From Salinisphaera sp. G21_0 (lineage in GTDB: Bacteria; Pseudomonadota; Gammaproteobacteria; Pseudomonadales; Endozoicomonadaceae): DNA of 64,000 bases. The notes under the pieces are model-generated. The model saw only the letters and a list, made by a program, of their open reading frames with translations, made no database searches and was not told where the DNA came from. Each line of letters begins with the position of its first letter. The stretch's first letter is position 1. The stretch spans positions 1 through 64,000 of the forward strand of contig NZ_JAGHQW010000032.1 in assembly GCF_017744115.1 (NCBI RefSeq), read 5' to 3'. A program made the position numbers and the translations under genes. Below, one piece after another: positions 19,600 to 29,720 of this stretch.

Positions 19600-20225
19600 A
19601 ATGCAGGCTGCCAGGGTGCTGGCAGTATATAGCGGCGCTCTATACGTCCAAAGTCGTTCATATCAAACTCAATTTTCAGTCCTTCCGGTAAAGAGCCTTC
19701 AGCCAATAATAAAGAGTCCCGCCACTGACCATTGATGTAAAAACTGAATTTCAGTGAGTTGATATCGGTTAATAAGATCTGGGTAACCGGCTCGACATTG
19801 ATGGATGCAGGATCGAGAACATGATGATACTGGCGCTCCAGACGGTTATCACGGAGTCGGTAAAAGACCCGTTGCAATTCCGGCCTGGGTAACCGGTAGT
19901 CCGGGTTGTGCCAGCCATGGCGCACCAGTGCCAGTGCTTCATCGTCACTGTCCAGCATCTGCGAGTCGCTGAACAGGCTTTGCGCCGTGACCCGGTTATC
20001 TACCCGGGTTCCCCGGTCGGCAATTTGTTGCAGGTCCTGGTCAATCAGCAACAGCGTGTATTGCAGTTGTCGCAGGCGCTCATTTTTAGTCAGCACAACA
20101 TCATGGGCGGTCATCACGCCCTGAAAAATCTGCCAGGCACTGAGGCTGATGATGCTGAAAATAGCGATGGCCGCCAGCATTTCCAACAGGGTAAAGCCCT
20201 TTTGCTGTCGTTTGATCTGCATCAT
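19596..20225 (-). CDS. gspJ: Type II secretion minor pseudopilin J
   Basis: GspJ is part of the GspI-J-K tip complex of the pseudopilus. The prepilin signature RQQKGFTLLEMLAAIAIFS gives cleavage after Gly10 with Glu at position +5, recognised by the PilD-type peptidase. The 209-residue length is typical. Its start overlaps the gspI stop by four bases. Confidence 0.94.
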   Translation of the reverse strand: MMQIKRQQKGFTLLEMLAAIAIFSIISLSAWQIFQGVMTAHDVVLTKNERLRQLQYTLLLIDQDLQQIADRGTRVDNRVTAQSLFSDSQMLDSDDEALALVRHGWHNPDYRLPRPELQRVFYRLRDNRLERQYHHVLDPASINVEPVTQILLTDINSLKFSFYINGQWRDSLLLAEGSLPEGLKIEFDMNDFGRIERRYILPAPWQPAL

Positions 20226-20608
20226 CCCTGTTTGACCATATAGCTTCTCAGTGTCGCCAGTACCGGACTTTGTTCGCCCTGTTCACCGCGTACTTCAACA
20301 TCAATCGCCCGGAAATCGTTATCAGCGGTTTTGATACTGCGAAAACGGACAAACCATTGCTGTCCAGCCAGTTCATGCTCTGCCCATTGCCAGCTGAGTG
20401 TTGGCCACTGCTGTGTCAGATGAATGTCTGTCATCTGATTATCAGCCACCAGTCTTGCCAGGGTGCGTTGTTCCAGTATCGGCGTGTTGCGCACACTTTC
20501 GCCACTCATGGACAGTACCGACATCCCGGCAATGGCCAGCAGTGCAAGGGCCAGCAGTACTTCCAGTAAAGTAAAACCCTGTGCCGCAGAGACTCTGGAA
20601 GGCATCAC
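20222..20608 (-). CDS. gspI: Type II secretion minor pseudopilin I
   Basis: GspI nucleates the pseudopilus tip. The product has 128 residues, with prepilin signature AAQGFTLLEVLLALALLAIA and Glu at +5. The start overlaps gspH by four bases, showing tight coupling. Confidence 0.94.
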   Translation of the reverse strand: MMPSRVSAAQGFTLLEVLLALALLAIAGMSVLSMSGESVRNTPILEQRTLARLVADNQMTDIHLTQQWPTLSWQWAEHELAGQQWFVRFRSIKTADNDFRAIDVEVRGEQGEQSPVLATLRSYMVKQG

Positions 20609-21201
20609 CGTTGGACTCCTTCCATCAGGGCGATTTCGCCATGTTCTTCGATATTGATAGACAGGGCGTGCCTGGGGTCATCCGCAGAAAAGAGTTTTAA
20701 CTCCGCCGGTGAAATCTCTCCGGAGGCCCAGAAGAACAGATCTGGTTCAGCCTTAAGTTCGGAGTCTGATAAAGACGCTTTATCGTCAGTGTCAAAGGTA
20801 AAACCTTGATCCTGTTCCAGAGTGTCTCGCCAAACCGACTCCCCGGGCAAAATGGCCAACCGCAGGGCCTTATTCAAGGCAACCGGCGAAAGAGTCCGGT
20901 CCTGGCTGACTGGCTGCCATTTCCCCTGCTGATAAACCAGAAATTGGTAGCCTTCGGTTGTCTGTTGCAGCCCCATATCCATACCATGGAGCAGTGCTTT
21001 CTCCTGCGAGGTCTGAGCCAGCATGATCAGACGTCGGGCCTCTTTCTGCATAAGTAAACCACTGTCGTCAGGCATCAGTGATGGAAGAATGGCGGATATG
21101 GCTAACCCCAGGAGTACCATCACCAGCATGATTTCCAGCAGTGTGAAACCGTGCTGGTTTACTCGCTGTCCTGTTTCGGAGTGTGTAACGTTGTTAGCCA
21201 T
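20605..21201 (-). CDS. gspH: Type II secretion minor pseudopilin H
   Basis: GspH joins the tip complex to the GspG shaft. The prepilin signature is NQHGFTLLEIMLVMVLLGLA. The pre-protein has 198 residues, normal for the family. It begins nine bases after the gspG stop. Confidence 0.93.
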   Translation of the reverse strand: MANNVTHSETGQRVNQHGFTLLEIMLVMVLLGLAISAILPSLMPDDSGLLMQKEARRLIMLAQTSQEKALLHGMDMGLQQTTEGYQFLVYQQGKWQPVSQDRTLSPVALNKALRLAILPGESVWRDTLEQDQGFTFDTDDKASLSDSELKAEPDLFFWASGEISPAELKLFSADDPRHALSINIEEHGEIALMEGVQR

Positions 21202-21210
21202 TGAGCGTGG

Positions 21211-21648
21211 TTAGCTATCCAGGTTCCAGTTACCGGTATCATCATCGGTGCCTGGCTGACCATCAGGGCCAGCGGAGAAAATATCCACAGGACCATGTTC
21301 CCCCGGGCTCAGCATCAGATAATCGTTACCCCACGGGTCTTTTGGCAGACGACGAATGTAGCCATTGTCACGGTACGATCTTGGCTCCGGACTGCCAGAC
21401 GGTTTGCTGACCAGCGCTGCCAGTCCCTGCTGGGTGGAGGGGTAGTTGTTATTTTCCAGCTTGTACATATCCAGTGCATTTTCCAGGGCAACGATATCAC
21501 TCACCGCTTTTTGCAGATCTGCCTTATCTTTATTGCCGATAATGTTGGGGGCAACCATACTGGCCAGTACGCCAAGAATGACAATCACCACCATGATTTC
21601 CAGCAGGGTAAAACCTGACTGCTTCTGTCTTTTATTAAGAGGATTCAT
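21211..21648 (-). CDS. gspG: Type II secretion major pseudopilin G
   Basis: GspG forms the pseudopilus shaft that pushes cargo through the secretin. The prepilin signature is KQSGFTLLEIMVVIVILGVL, and the C-terminus carries the calcium-site region with DPWGND, PGTDDD and DNTGNW-like elements (GNDYLMLSPG, DGQPGTDDDTGNW). It has 145 residues. A good AGGAAA ribosome site precedes ATG 21648. The 240-base gap to gspF holds a palindromic repeat, so gspG may get extra or altered expression. Confidence 0.95.
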   Translation of the reverse strand: MNPLNKRQKQSGFTLLEIMVVIVILGVLASMVAPNIIGNKDKADLQKAVSDIVALENALDMYKLENNNYPSTQQGLAALVSKPSGSPEPRSYRDNGYIRRLPKDPWGNDYLMLSPGEHGPVDIFSAGPDGQPGTDDDTGNWNLDS

Positions 21649-21732
21649 TGGGTTTTCCTAATGGTCTGATACTGGTTTTTTACCACAAATACTCATGACG
21701 ATTGTTCGTCACCCTCTGGTATGAAAGATTTG

Positions 21733-21797
21733 CCACGGAGGCACGGAGACACAGAGGTAAAACTTTATCTTGTCTCCGTGCCTCTGTGTCTCCGTGG
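21733..21797. repeat. CCACGGAG palindrome between gspF and gspG
   Basis: CCACGGAGGCACGGAGACAC (from 21733) faces GTCTCCGTGCCTCTGTGTCTCCGTGG-type sequence (to 21797), forming a long stem. It fills the largest gap in the operon. In RNA it could stabilise one side of the transcript or reduce read-through; gspG is often expressed more highly than its neighbours. Confidence 0.8.
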
Positions 21798-21887
21798 CAA
21801 TTTTTCTTTCACGGCAAAGTTTACTCTGAAGTCTGGCAACAGAATGTAAGTACGATATGCATTCCCACGGGACCATGGACACAGACA

Positions 21888-23141
21888 TCAACCGCCCACC
21901 AGTGAGTTCAGGTCCAGCATTGGCGTCAAAATGGCCATAACAATAAAAAGTACGACACCGGCCATGGTAACAATCAGCAATGGGCCAAAAATGCCCAGTG
22001 CGATATTTACCTGGGATTCAAATTGCTGATCCTGATTATCTGCCGCCCTGGCCAGCATGCCGGTCAGTTCACCGGACTTTTCACCGCTGGCAATGATGTA
22101 AAGCATCATGGGGGAGAACAGTTCGGTCTGCTCCAGCGACTGCCAGAGGGAAGAACCCTCCCTGACCCGTTCAGCGGCGTTAAGCAATGACGCCTGCATG
22201 TGTTGATTCACCAGCACCTTTGCCGCAATTCCCATACCTTCCAGTAATGGCACGGTACTGCTGGTCAGTATGCTCAGGGTTCTGGCAAAACGGGCACCAT
22301 CGACCCCGCTGAGAACACTGCCAATCAGCGGCAATTTTAGTAGCCAGCGGTCGTGTACCAGTCGGCAGGTTCGGCTTCGCTGCAGGATCTGTTGGCGTAT
22401 TACCAGGGTGACAAGCAGCGCCATGGCGATGCCCGGTCCATAGGCACGAACAAAGTCACTGATGCTGATCAGAGTGAGCGTCATGGTTGGCAGCTGCTGC
22501 CCCATATGGGCAAACTGTTCAACCACCGTGGGGACCACGGTCACCAGCAGCGCTGCCACAACACAAATGGCAACCAGTGTCAGGATGGCCGGGTAGATCA
22601 TGGCCTGAATCAGTTGCCCTTTGATTTTCTGGCGATGCTCGGTAAAGTCGGCCAGCCTTTCCAGCACGCCATCCAGGTGGCCTGATTTTTCCCCTGCCGC
22701 CACCATGGAACGGTAAAGCCGGTCAAAGGTTTTCGGGTAGCAGGCCAGGCTGTCTGCCAGCGATTGCCCTTCAAGAATTTTTGAACGAACCGTGGTGACG
22801 ATGGATTTCAGGTGTGGTTTGCGCAGCTGTCTTACCAGTGCCTGTAGACACTCTTCCAGGGGAATGCCTGCAGCAACCAGCGTCGCCAGTTGCCGTGTCA
22901 GTAGTGCGACTTCCGCATCAGTTGCCTTTCTTTGATAAAGAGAGCGAAACAGGCTGCCCGATGATGAACGTTTATTTTGGGTCGTATCCGACGTTTCCTG
23001 GCCAGTGGCTGCACTGACGGCGATGGCATTGAGTCCGGAAATCCGCAGCTTTTGCCGCACCTGACGAGGCGAGTCGGCTTCTATGACGCCTTTACTTTTT
23101 TTCCCTTTGGCATCCAGGGCTTCGTAAGCAAATACGCTCAT
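21888..23141 (-). CDS. gspF: Type II secretion inner-membrane platform protein F
   Basis: GspF is the polytopic core of the assembly platform. The 417-residue product has two GspF domains with the usual GIPLEECLQAL and GEKSGHLDGVLERLA / GEKSGELTGMLARAA duplicates, and membrane helices near 175-200, 225-245 and 380-405. The N-terminal FAYEALDAKGKKSKGVIEA is typical. It starts six bases after gspE. Confidence 0.95.
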   Translation of the reverse strand: MSVFAYEALDAKGKKSKGVIEADSPRQVRQKLRISGLNAIAVSAATGQETSDTTQNKRSSSGSLFRSLYQRKATDAEVALLTRQLATLVAAGIPLEECLQALVRQLRKPHLKSIVTTVRSKILEGQSLADSLACYPKTFDRLYRSMVAAGEKSGHLDGVLERLADFTEHRQKIKGQLIQAMIYPAILTLVAICVVAALLVTVVPTVVEQFAHMGQQLPTMTLTLISISDFVRAYGPGIAMALLVTLVIRQQILQRSRTCRLVHDRWLLKLPLIGSVLSGVDGARFARTLSILTSSTVPLLEGMGIAAKVLVNQHMQASLLNAAERVREGSSLWQSLEQTELFSPMMLYIIASGEKSGELTGMLARAADNQDQQFESQVNIALGIFGPLLIVTMAGVVLFIVMAILTPMLDLNSLVGG

Positions 23142-23147
23142 AGGCTG

Positions 23148-24758
23148 TTATTCCCTGGTGACACGCATCACCTCTTCCAGAGAGGTGATGCCGCTGAGAA
23201 TTTTTCTGAAACCATCCGTTTGAATACTATTCGACGAATGACGTATTTCCTGTTCAATGACTTGTTCACCGGCACCATCATGAATCAGCTGGCGCACCCG
23301 GTCATTGACCAGAAACAGTTCATGGATGCCGGTTCGGCCACGGTAACCCGTGTTATGACACACCTCACAACCGGTGGATTGCCACAGCAAATGGTTTGCC
23401 GAAAGCCCCATCAGGCTGATTTCAAGGTCGGTAGCAGGGCGTTGTTGTCGGCAGTCCGGGCAGAGTGTTCTGACCAGGCGCTGGGCCAGTACTCCCAGCA
23501 GGCTTGAGGCCAGCAGGAAGGGCTCTACCCCCATATCCCTGAGGCGGGTGACGGCACCGACGGCGGTATTGGTGTGCAGTGTGCTGAGTACCAGGTGTCC
23601 GGTTAACGACGCCTGTACGGCAATTTCGGCGGTTTCCAGGTCACGGATCTCACCGATCATGACCACATCCGGGTCCTGTCGTAGAATTGCCCGCAGCCCA
23701 CGGGCAAAGGTCATATCTACCTTTGGATTAACCTGGGTCTGGCCAATCCCCTCCAGTTCGTACTCCACCGGGTCTTCAACCGTGAGAATGTTGCGCTCAC
23801 TGTTGTTAATAACACTCAGCCCCGCATAGAGCGTGGTACTCTTGCCGGAACCGGTAGGGCCGGTAACCAGAAGGATGCCATGGGGTTTATGCAACTGCTC
23901 CCGAAACTGTTGGCAAAGTATGCCTTCCATACCAAGACTGGCCAGATCCAGCCGGACACTGTTGCGATCCAGCAGACGCATAACGATACGTTCACCGTGG
24001 CGAGAAGGCAGGGTTGAGACACGAACATCGACGGCACGGCCACCAAGACGAAGGGATATACGACCATCCTGGGGGATACGCTTCTCCGCGATGTCCAGTC
24101 TGGCCATGACTTTTACCCGAGACACCAGCACGGCTGCCAGCTTGCGCTGGGGACGGAGGATCTCCCGTAAAACACCATCAACACGAAAACGAACGGTCAG
24201 GTTTCGCTCAAAGGTTTCAATATGGATATCAGAGGCACCTTCCTTGATGGCCTCGCTGAGCATGGCATTGATCAGGCGGATAATCGGTGCACCGTCGTCG
24301 GCTTCCAGCAGGTCTTCATCTTCTGGCAGTTCTTCTGCCAGGGCCTGAAGACCTTCATCATTACCGATATCGTTCATGAGTTGTCGTGCAACTGAGGAGT
24401 CCTGTTGATAATGGTTGGCCAGTTTCTGCTCAAACTCATCGTCGTCCAGGGCTATCAGGGTCAGTGATACGCCAGCGAAACGTCTGACCTCCTGCAGTGC
24501 AGCAGTAGACGGCAGCCCTTTGTACCAGACCTGAGCCTTGCCCTGGTCATTGTATGCGAGCAGCAAGTTAAAGCGACGGGCGAAAGAGAACGGTAAGTTG
24601 CGTTTTCTTTCCGGGCTGACAGACTCTGGCCCGGCGATCACCGAATCCCTCATCCGTTTCTCAATGGTCAGGGCCAGCGCTTCACTCAGGGCTTGCTCTT
24701 CCCGTTGGGATGTTCCATGGCTTAAAGCTGTATCAGGGCTCAAGGCTGCTTCGGTCAT
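23148..24758 (-). CDS. gspE: Type II secretion ATPase E
   Basis: GspE powers pseudopilus assembly from the cytoplasm. The 536 residues include the N-terminal GspL-binding region, Asp box ([20 protein letters not shown]), Walker [11 protein letters not shown] near residue 303, Walker [13 protein letters not shown], a His box HTNTA and the tetracysteine zinc motif CPDC...CEVC. All catalytic motifs are intact. The start overlaps the gspD stop by one base. Confidence 0.96.
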   Translation of the reverse strand: MTEAALSPDTALSHGTSQREEQALSEALALTIEKRMRDSVIAGPESVSPERKRNLPFSFARRFNLLLAYNDQGKAQVWYKGLPSTAALQEVRRFAGVSLTLIALDDDEFEQKLANHYQQDSSVARQLMNDIGNDEGLQALAEELPEDEDLLEADDGAPIIRLINAMLSEAIKEGASDIHIETFERNLTVRFRVDGVLREILRPQRKLAAVLVSRVKVMARLDIAEKRIPQDGRISLRLGGRAVDVRVSTLPSRHGERIVMRLLDRNSVRLDLASLGMEGILCQQFREQLHKPHGILLVTGPTGSGKSTTLYAGLSVINNSERNILTVEDPVEYELEGIGQTQVNPKVDMTFARGLRAILRQDPDVVMIGEIRDLETAEIAVQASLTGHLVLSTLHTNTAVGAVTRLRDMGVEPFLLASSLLGVLAQRLVRTLCPDCRQQRPATDLEISLMGLSANHLLWQSTGCEVCHNTGYRGRTGIHELFLVNDRVRQLIHDGAGEQVIEQEIRHSSNSIQTDGFRKILSGITSLEEVMRVTRE

Positions 24759-26986
24759 TACCTTTCCCCGCCGGTACGACGAACTGGTTTTATGGATGCC
24801 TGGGTTGAAGCTTTTTCCAGTTCCACAGCCTTTTCGGCTTCTGCAGACTCTTCATCCATCTGTCGTCTTAGTTCATCAAGGAAATCCCGGGCCGTTGGCT
24901 GTTCCGGGAGCACCGGGGTGTCGAAACCAGGCATCAGCGAAATACCCCGGGCCTGCCTGTCCAGCTGGTAAGCACGGATAAGGTCGTACTTCTGGCCGCT
25001 GATGGCGTTCATGGTCAGATCATCCCGAATGATGGTCGGACGAAGGAAGACCATCAGGTTCTTCTTCACCTTTTTACTGGAGGTCGAACGGAACAGATGA
25101 CCAAGGACGGGTATATCACCCAGCAGCGGTACTTTGGAAACACTTTCCTGGACGTTTTCATCCAGCAGTCCGCCTATAACAACGGTATCTCCGGTTTTCA
25201 CCATCACCGATGTTTTTACCTTGCGGGTAGCAAAGGTTACATCAACGGGAGTTCGGCCATTAACGCTGGAGACTTCCTGCTCAATGGTCAGTTTAACGGC
25301 ATCTCCGGCATTGATCTGTGGCGTGACCGTCAGTTTGACACCCACTTCTTTACGTTCAATGGTCTGATAAGGGTTATCGTTACCGGAGCTGGGCGTGGAG
25401 CCAGTGAGTGTGGGCACTTCATCACCGACAATAAAGGAGGCTTCTTCATTATCCAGGGTCAGCAGGCTTGGCGTCGCCAGCACATTGGACTGGCTGGATG
25501 TGGTGACGGCCTGAAGCAGTGCAGTCCAGTCACCGGAGGTGATACTGAAGGCTGCGCCGGAGACTTTTGCCAGTGCTGCGGCAAGGGCGGTGTAATCTCC
25601 ATCTTTATCCGGGTTTGTGGTAGTGATTAATTGGCCTGTATTGGGATCAGTCGTGACCACGGTTGATCCTTTCTCACCTTCAGCCTCTTTCATCCCCATC
25701 AGAATTTCCCCGATAGGAACGCTTGAACCATCCTGGAACTGCATCAGGCTGGTGCCATCTGCATTGGCCAGCTGGAATGACAGGTTAATGCCATCCCCAT
25801 CCGCCACTTCAACAATAATGGCTTCCACCATCACCTGGGCGCGGCGGATATCCAGCTGTTCAATCACAGATTCCATGGCCTGCATCACATCAGGGCGTGC
25901 GGTGACCACCAGTGCGTTGGTCTGCTCATGGACTTCAATGCTGTAATCACCGGATGCGCTTTTACTGCGATTACCAGAGGCAATCAGCATTTTACCAACG
26001 CCGTCCAGTACCTTTTTCAGGTCTTCTGCTTTGGCATAGTGGAGATAGAAGACACGGATATTGCCAGTAGACTTACGCTCGGCATCCATCTGCAGCAACA
26101 GGCTTTTCATGCGTTGCAGGGTCTGGGTATCGGCAGAGAGAATGATCTGGTTGCTGGCCTCGTTGCTGACAATGACGGGGGGCATACCGTTGGCTTTCTG
26201 GCCCTGTCCGGCGTAGATCGACATAAGAATCCGCTCCATCTCACTGGCGGAGGCATGGAACAGCTGGACAATCTGAATATTGCGCATCCCTGCCTGATCA
26301 ACACGACGAACCACCTCGGCAACACGCTCAAGGTTATTGGCCCGGCCACTGAGAATCAGAATATTCGACGGGTCGTAATGTACGACACTGCCTGAATTAT
26401 CAACCAGTTGTCGGAGAATAGGTGACAACTCACGGACAGGTACGTGGTTTACCGGCAGTACCCAGGTGACCATCTCATCACCACCATGGGCGACCTGTTC
26501 GCCCAGCTTTTTACCGGCCACCACCGGGATGGACGAGGTGCGGGCATTTTTGTCCGGTATGATTTTGACCAGACCATTTTCATCTTCAACCGCCGCGAAC
26601 CCATGAACGGACAGTACTGACAGAAACATCTGATAGTACTGCTGCCGGTTCAGTTGCTCATAAGCCCGGATAGTCACCTCACCCCGAACGGCGGGATCAA
26701 TAATGATGGTGCGGTTGAGGTTGGCACTGACCGTGCGGATAAACTCTTTGATATCCGCCTTATCGAAACTGGCGGAATACAGGGAATGGGCGGATGCATA
26801 ACTGCCCGTTCCCATAGAGTTATAGTTCGGTGCAGAAGAACTGCTGGCCAGTGCAGCGGGTGATAAAGGCAACGCCAGCGCAAACGGTATGGCTGTTAAT
26901 AGCGCCTGCGGCCAGCGCAGGGATAAAAAACGTGTCCTGGATATCAGTGCACGGATTTCCCCTGCGCACACCGACGATGAAAACAT
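24758..26986 (-). CDS. gspD: Type II secretion outer-membrane secretin D
   Basis: GspD forms the outer-membrane channel. The 742-residue protein has a long signal peptide ending near 48 ([11 protein letters not shown]), N0-N3 domains (for example [20 protein letters not shown], and [16 protein letters not shown]), and the C-terminal secretin domain with [14 protein letters not shown] near 600. A Gly/Asp/Thr-rich insert precedes the secretin core (about 420-470). The C-terminal tail of 60 residues is polar and could bind a pilotin, which is not encoded here. Confidence 0.96.
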   Translation of the reverse strand: MFSSSVCAGEIRALISRTRFLSLRWPQALLTAIPFALALPLSPAALASSSSAPNYNSMGTGSYASAHSLYSASFDKADIKEFIRTVSANLNRTIIIDPAVRGEVTIRAYEQLNRQQYYQMFLSVLSVHGFAAVEDENGLVKIIPDKNARTSSIPVVAGKKLGEQVAHGGDEMVTWVLPVNHVPVRELSPILRQLVDNSGSVVHYDPSNILILSGRANNLERVAEVVRRVDQAGMRNIQIVQLFHASASEMERILMSIYAGQGQKANGMPPVIVSNEASNQIILSADTQTLQRMKSLLLQMDAERKSTGNIRVFYLHYAKAEDLKKVLDGVGKMLIASGNRSKSASGDYSIEVHEQTNALVVTARPDVMQAMESVIEQLDIRRAQVMVEAIIVEVADGDGINLSFQLANADGTSLMQFQDGSSVPIGEILMGMKEAEGEKGSTVVTTDPNTGQLITTTNPDKDGDYTALAAALAKVSGAAFSITSGDWTALLQAVTTSSQSNVLATPSLLTLDNEEASFIVGDEVPTLTGSTPSSGNDNPYQTIERKEVGVKLTVTPQINAGDAVKLTIEQEVSSVNGRTPVDVTFATRKVKTSVMVKTGDTVVIGGLLDENVQESVSKVPLLGDIPVLGHLFRSTSSKKVKKNLMVFLRPTIIRDDLTMNAISGQKYDLIRAYQLDRQARGISLMPGFDTPVLPEQPTARDFLDELRRQMDEESAEAEKAVELEKASTQASIKPVRRTGGER

Positions 26987-27012
26987 AGCGGTACCTTTGG
27001 TTATCTTAATAA

Positions 27013-27906
27013 TCAGGAAGACAGGTCAATCTCAAAACGCTGGCCATCCCTCTCAATGGTTAATGAGAGCTGAGTCATTGAAGACAGTTGTCCAATGACT
27101 TTCATGGCTTCACTGGTGTCTGTCAGGTCATAACCGTTGATAGCCACAGCCATATCGTTGGCTTTAAGGCCAAGCTGAGAAAAATAGTCCGGATATTTGG
27201 CCGGATTGACCCGGTATCCCTGTAATTTCCCGTCTCTGCGCACGGGTGAAATGGTCACGATCTCTGCCCAGGACTCCGGTTTGTCCTGAAGCTTTCGGCG
27301 AATATCGGCAACAGCACGGCTTTTGGGGCGGTTTGCTGAGGTTGTTTGAATAGCAGGGCTTTTTCTGTTTTCATCCGGGTACATCAGCAGTGATTCATAC
27401 CGCTCGCCATTACGAATGATGACCCGGTCAGCGTAAATCGTGTCCACTTTTGCCTGTGTCCCTTTCAGCGTGTCGCCGGGCCGATAGGTGGTATCAGAAG
27501 ACCCGGAACGAATAATGACCAGGGATTCATCCGGGTTACTGCTGGCAACCAGGCCAGTGATGCGCACCGCCAGGCGTGAAACGGGGACATCCTCCGGAAC
27601 AGGAGTTTGCTGTGGGGCGGGTGGTTTACCAAACAGCTGCAGGTTCTCCAGCGAAGAAAGCGGATTGTTGCTGGCCGTAGTTTGGGCTGCCGGGATCTGT
27701 GCCTTGATACTTTGGACTGCTGAGTGCCCGGTCGGGTTATCTGGCAGAAGCTGCCATGTGATCATGGCCAGCTGTCTGGCAAGCAGGATAATCAGAATAG
27801 CCTGGCAGAGTGTTCTGAGGTGATTGAGCCTGAAAAATCCGGAGGACGTCAGTTGGCGGGCAATAACGCTTCCATGGCTAATTATTGTGTTATTCAGTGA
27901 CGTCAC
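27013..27906 (-). CDS. gspC: Type II secretion protein C
   Basis: GspC spans the inner membrane and connects the platform with the secretin. The 297 residues have a membrane helix at about 33-53, a homology-region domain (about 75-165, with LFGKP and a beta-rich ITGLVASSNPDESLVII) and a C-terminal PDZ domain (about 210-295, GYRVNPAKYPDYFSQLGLK, DMAVAINGYDL). It is the first gene of the gsp operon; the next gene, gspD, begins 26 bases later. Confidence 0.93.
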   Translation of the reverse strand: MTSLNNTIISHGSVIARQLTSSGFFRLNHLRTLCQAILIILLARQLAMITWQLLPDNPTGHSAVQSIKAQIPAAQTTASNNPLSSLENLQLFGKPPAPQQTPVPEDVPVSRLAVRITGLVASSNPDESLVIIRSGSSDTTYRPGDTLKGTQAKVDTIYADRVIIRNGERYESLLMYPDENRKSPAIQTTSANRPKSRAVADIRRKLQDKPESWAEIVTISPVRRDGKLQGYRVNPAKYPDYFSQLGLKANDMAVAINGYDLTDTSEAMKVIGQLSSMTQLSLTIERDGQRFEIDLSS

Positions 27907-27981
27907 AGCTTGCTCTCGTTTACATCAACTCAGTCAGAGTCGTTTACCAGGTTGTGCTGGTCTTTGGCTTGTTTAATGGTT

Positions 27982-28007
27982 TGACAATATAACAAAAAAG
28001 ATTGTCA
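27982..28007. promoter_or_regulatory. Inverted repeat in the divergent gspC/28218 intergenic region
   Basis: TGACAAT (27982-27988) and ATTGTCA (28001-28007) form a perfect 7-bp inverted repeat with a 12-base A-rich spacer, in the 311-base gap between divergent genes. It could be an operator for the gsp operon. A TTGACA at 27981 overlaps it, but no good -10 box at standard spacing was found. Nothing else stands out in the gap. Confidence 0.3.
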
Positions 28008-28217
28008 GCGTCTTTTAGGTATAAAACCTAAGTTTTCTGTTTATTTCTCAGCCGTTGATTTTTTTAGTTCCTGCAACTGGATTTGGATATTTTATAACCT
28101 GAACGATTAGCTTTGTCAGCAGTGAAAAAAATTGAACTTATGCACGAACATCCAGTCAAAAAAGTTGTAACTCTGTATGCCAATCAAATAACGTGAATGA
28201 CAGGAGCGCCGACAACG

Positions 28218-29591
28218 ATGAATCCTTTAGCACCTGATACTCTTGTGTTGGCTCAGCCAACACCCTGGAAACATGCACAAACGCCAGGACAGGCGACAAA
28301 CAATGGGAAACTGGAGTTTTACTATGATGCATCCTGGCTTGGCTTTGAAGAAGAAATGTGCCTGGAGGAGTTGCAGGCAAAAGTTGTTACTACTCAATTA
28401 CATGCCGCAATTATCAACTATGAATTATTTCAGAATGTTCTTTTGAACAAATACGACCTGTCAGATTGTGCTGTTGATGACAGGTCAAAAAAATTCATCA
28501 TTAACCTGATGATCGCCGATTTGATCAATGTCCGTATGGCAAATGGGCGAACAGGCATAAAAGCGTCCTACGACCGCATTCAAAGTGTGGGAGATTGTAT
28601 CAAAAGCCTGGAAAAGCTGGTTACAGAGGGTTGGGACGACGAGTCAGCAAAAAACCTGGCCAGTAATCTCGCATTTGAGCGTCGGGATCTGGCGATTACC
28701 ATGCCAGAAGGATATGATCACTACCGGGGGATAACGATCAAGGTGGGCACAAAACAACTCTCGTCGTTCAGATGCAGGGCGCGCGACACCTACATTCGGG
28801 AAAACTCAGCATTATTTGCCCACGATGGAGCAGCAGAGAAAATAATCAATGCCCTGACGAAGTTTGGCCAGCAAATAGCTAATGCATACGCTCCGGGATT
28901 GTTTCCCCTGCAACCACAAAAATTCAACCTGGCTAATCAGAAGACCATTATTGAGATTGAGGCTAACAGAATGCTGCCCGGTGATGAGTACGCACTGTGT
29001 GCAGAGCGAGACAGACTGCAACAAAGTATGTCCTGGGCCCTGAAGCAGATGACCTCCCCAAACTCCGGGCTGGTTAACATGATATTGACGTCCCCATGGG
29101 CTGCCGGTTTTCTGGCTGAGCCTCAAAAAGAGATTCTCAGAAAAAGCTTGACCAGAGAGGATAAAAACCTGCCAATCCCCTGTTATCAGGCCTGTCTTTT
29201 GTACTACTTGATCAAAAGAGACTCCCATTTCCGGCGGGGGATGATGCAAGCAGGGATTGACCCCAAGGCATTAGATTCAACAGCAAAGGGATGCATGAAT
29301 ATCCATCATCTGGCAAAAGCCCGGCAGGGTATTGATGGTGCCACAGGACAGTTGCCCACAGAAATAGAGATCAGCAGTGATGCGTTATATGAGGCTCACA
29401 TGCAAAGCCTGAGTGATGTGAACTGGCTGGCCGCTTTTGTATACTCCTCGGAAGCTGAAGATATACGACACTTTCTCCAGAATAAGTTTATTTTTTTACC
29501 CTGGAGCGATTTCCTCTGCATACTCAACCTGCCGGATTACCTTGAAGCGCTTGGTATCAAACCGGAATATGTTAATCCGCACAAGCGCTGA
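28218..29591 (+). CDS. Hypothetical protein, 457 residues, with partial paralogue downstream
   Basis: Not recognised. ATG 28218 follows AGGAG by about 12 bases; an ATG at 28197 has no ribosome site. The protein is soluble, helical and without a signal peptide or known motif. Its last 150 residues (from SLTREDKNLPIPCYQ to the end) are repeated almost exactly at 35364-35813. That C-terminal portion therefore behaves as a unit that can be copied separately. It lies divergent to the gsp operon and upstream of ankyrin and RING-type genes, which suggests accessory or host-interaction function without proving it. Confidence 0.65.
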   Translation: MNPLAPDTLVLAQPTPWKHAQTPGQATNNGKLEFYYDASWLGFEEEMCLEELQAKVVTTQLHAAIINYELFQNVLLNKYDLSDCAVDDRSKKFIINLMIADLINVRMANGRTGIKASYDRIQSVGDCIKSLEKLVTEGWDDESAKNLASNLAFERRDLAITMPEGYDHYRGITIKVGTKQLSSFRCRARDTYIRENSALFAHDGAAEKIINALTKFGQQIANAYAPGLFPLQPQKFNLANQKTIIEIEANRMLPGDEYALCAERDRLQQSMSWALKQMTSPNSGLVNMILTSPWAAGFLAEPQKEILRKSLTREDKNLPIPCYQACLLYYLIKRDSHFRRGMMQAGIDPKALDSTAKGCMNIHHLAKARQGIDGATGQLPTEIEISSDALYEAHMQSLSDVNWLAAFVYSSEAEDIRHFLQNKFIFLPWSDFLCILNLPDYLEALGIKPEYVNPHKR

Positions 29592-29637
29592 AGTATAAAA
29601 GTACTCAATGGATATATCGGGGGGATATGCAGTAGTG

Positions 29638-29665
29638 CAGTCTATTCTCGTTCAGCCTCCTGGGA
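29638..29665. mobile_element. Solo MITE end
   Basis: GCAGTCTATTCTCG followed by CAGCCTCCTGGG matches one terminal inverted repeat of the element at 10350-10463. The rest of that element is not seen, so this is a decayed or partial copy in the gap between two convergent genes. Confidence 0.6.
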
Positions 29666-29720
29666 GGCCTATTGTTCATAGCGTAAAAAAAGTTTCCGGA
29701 AAATCCTGGATATATAAATT

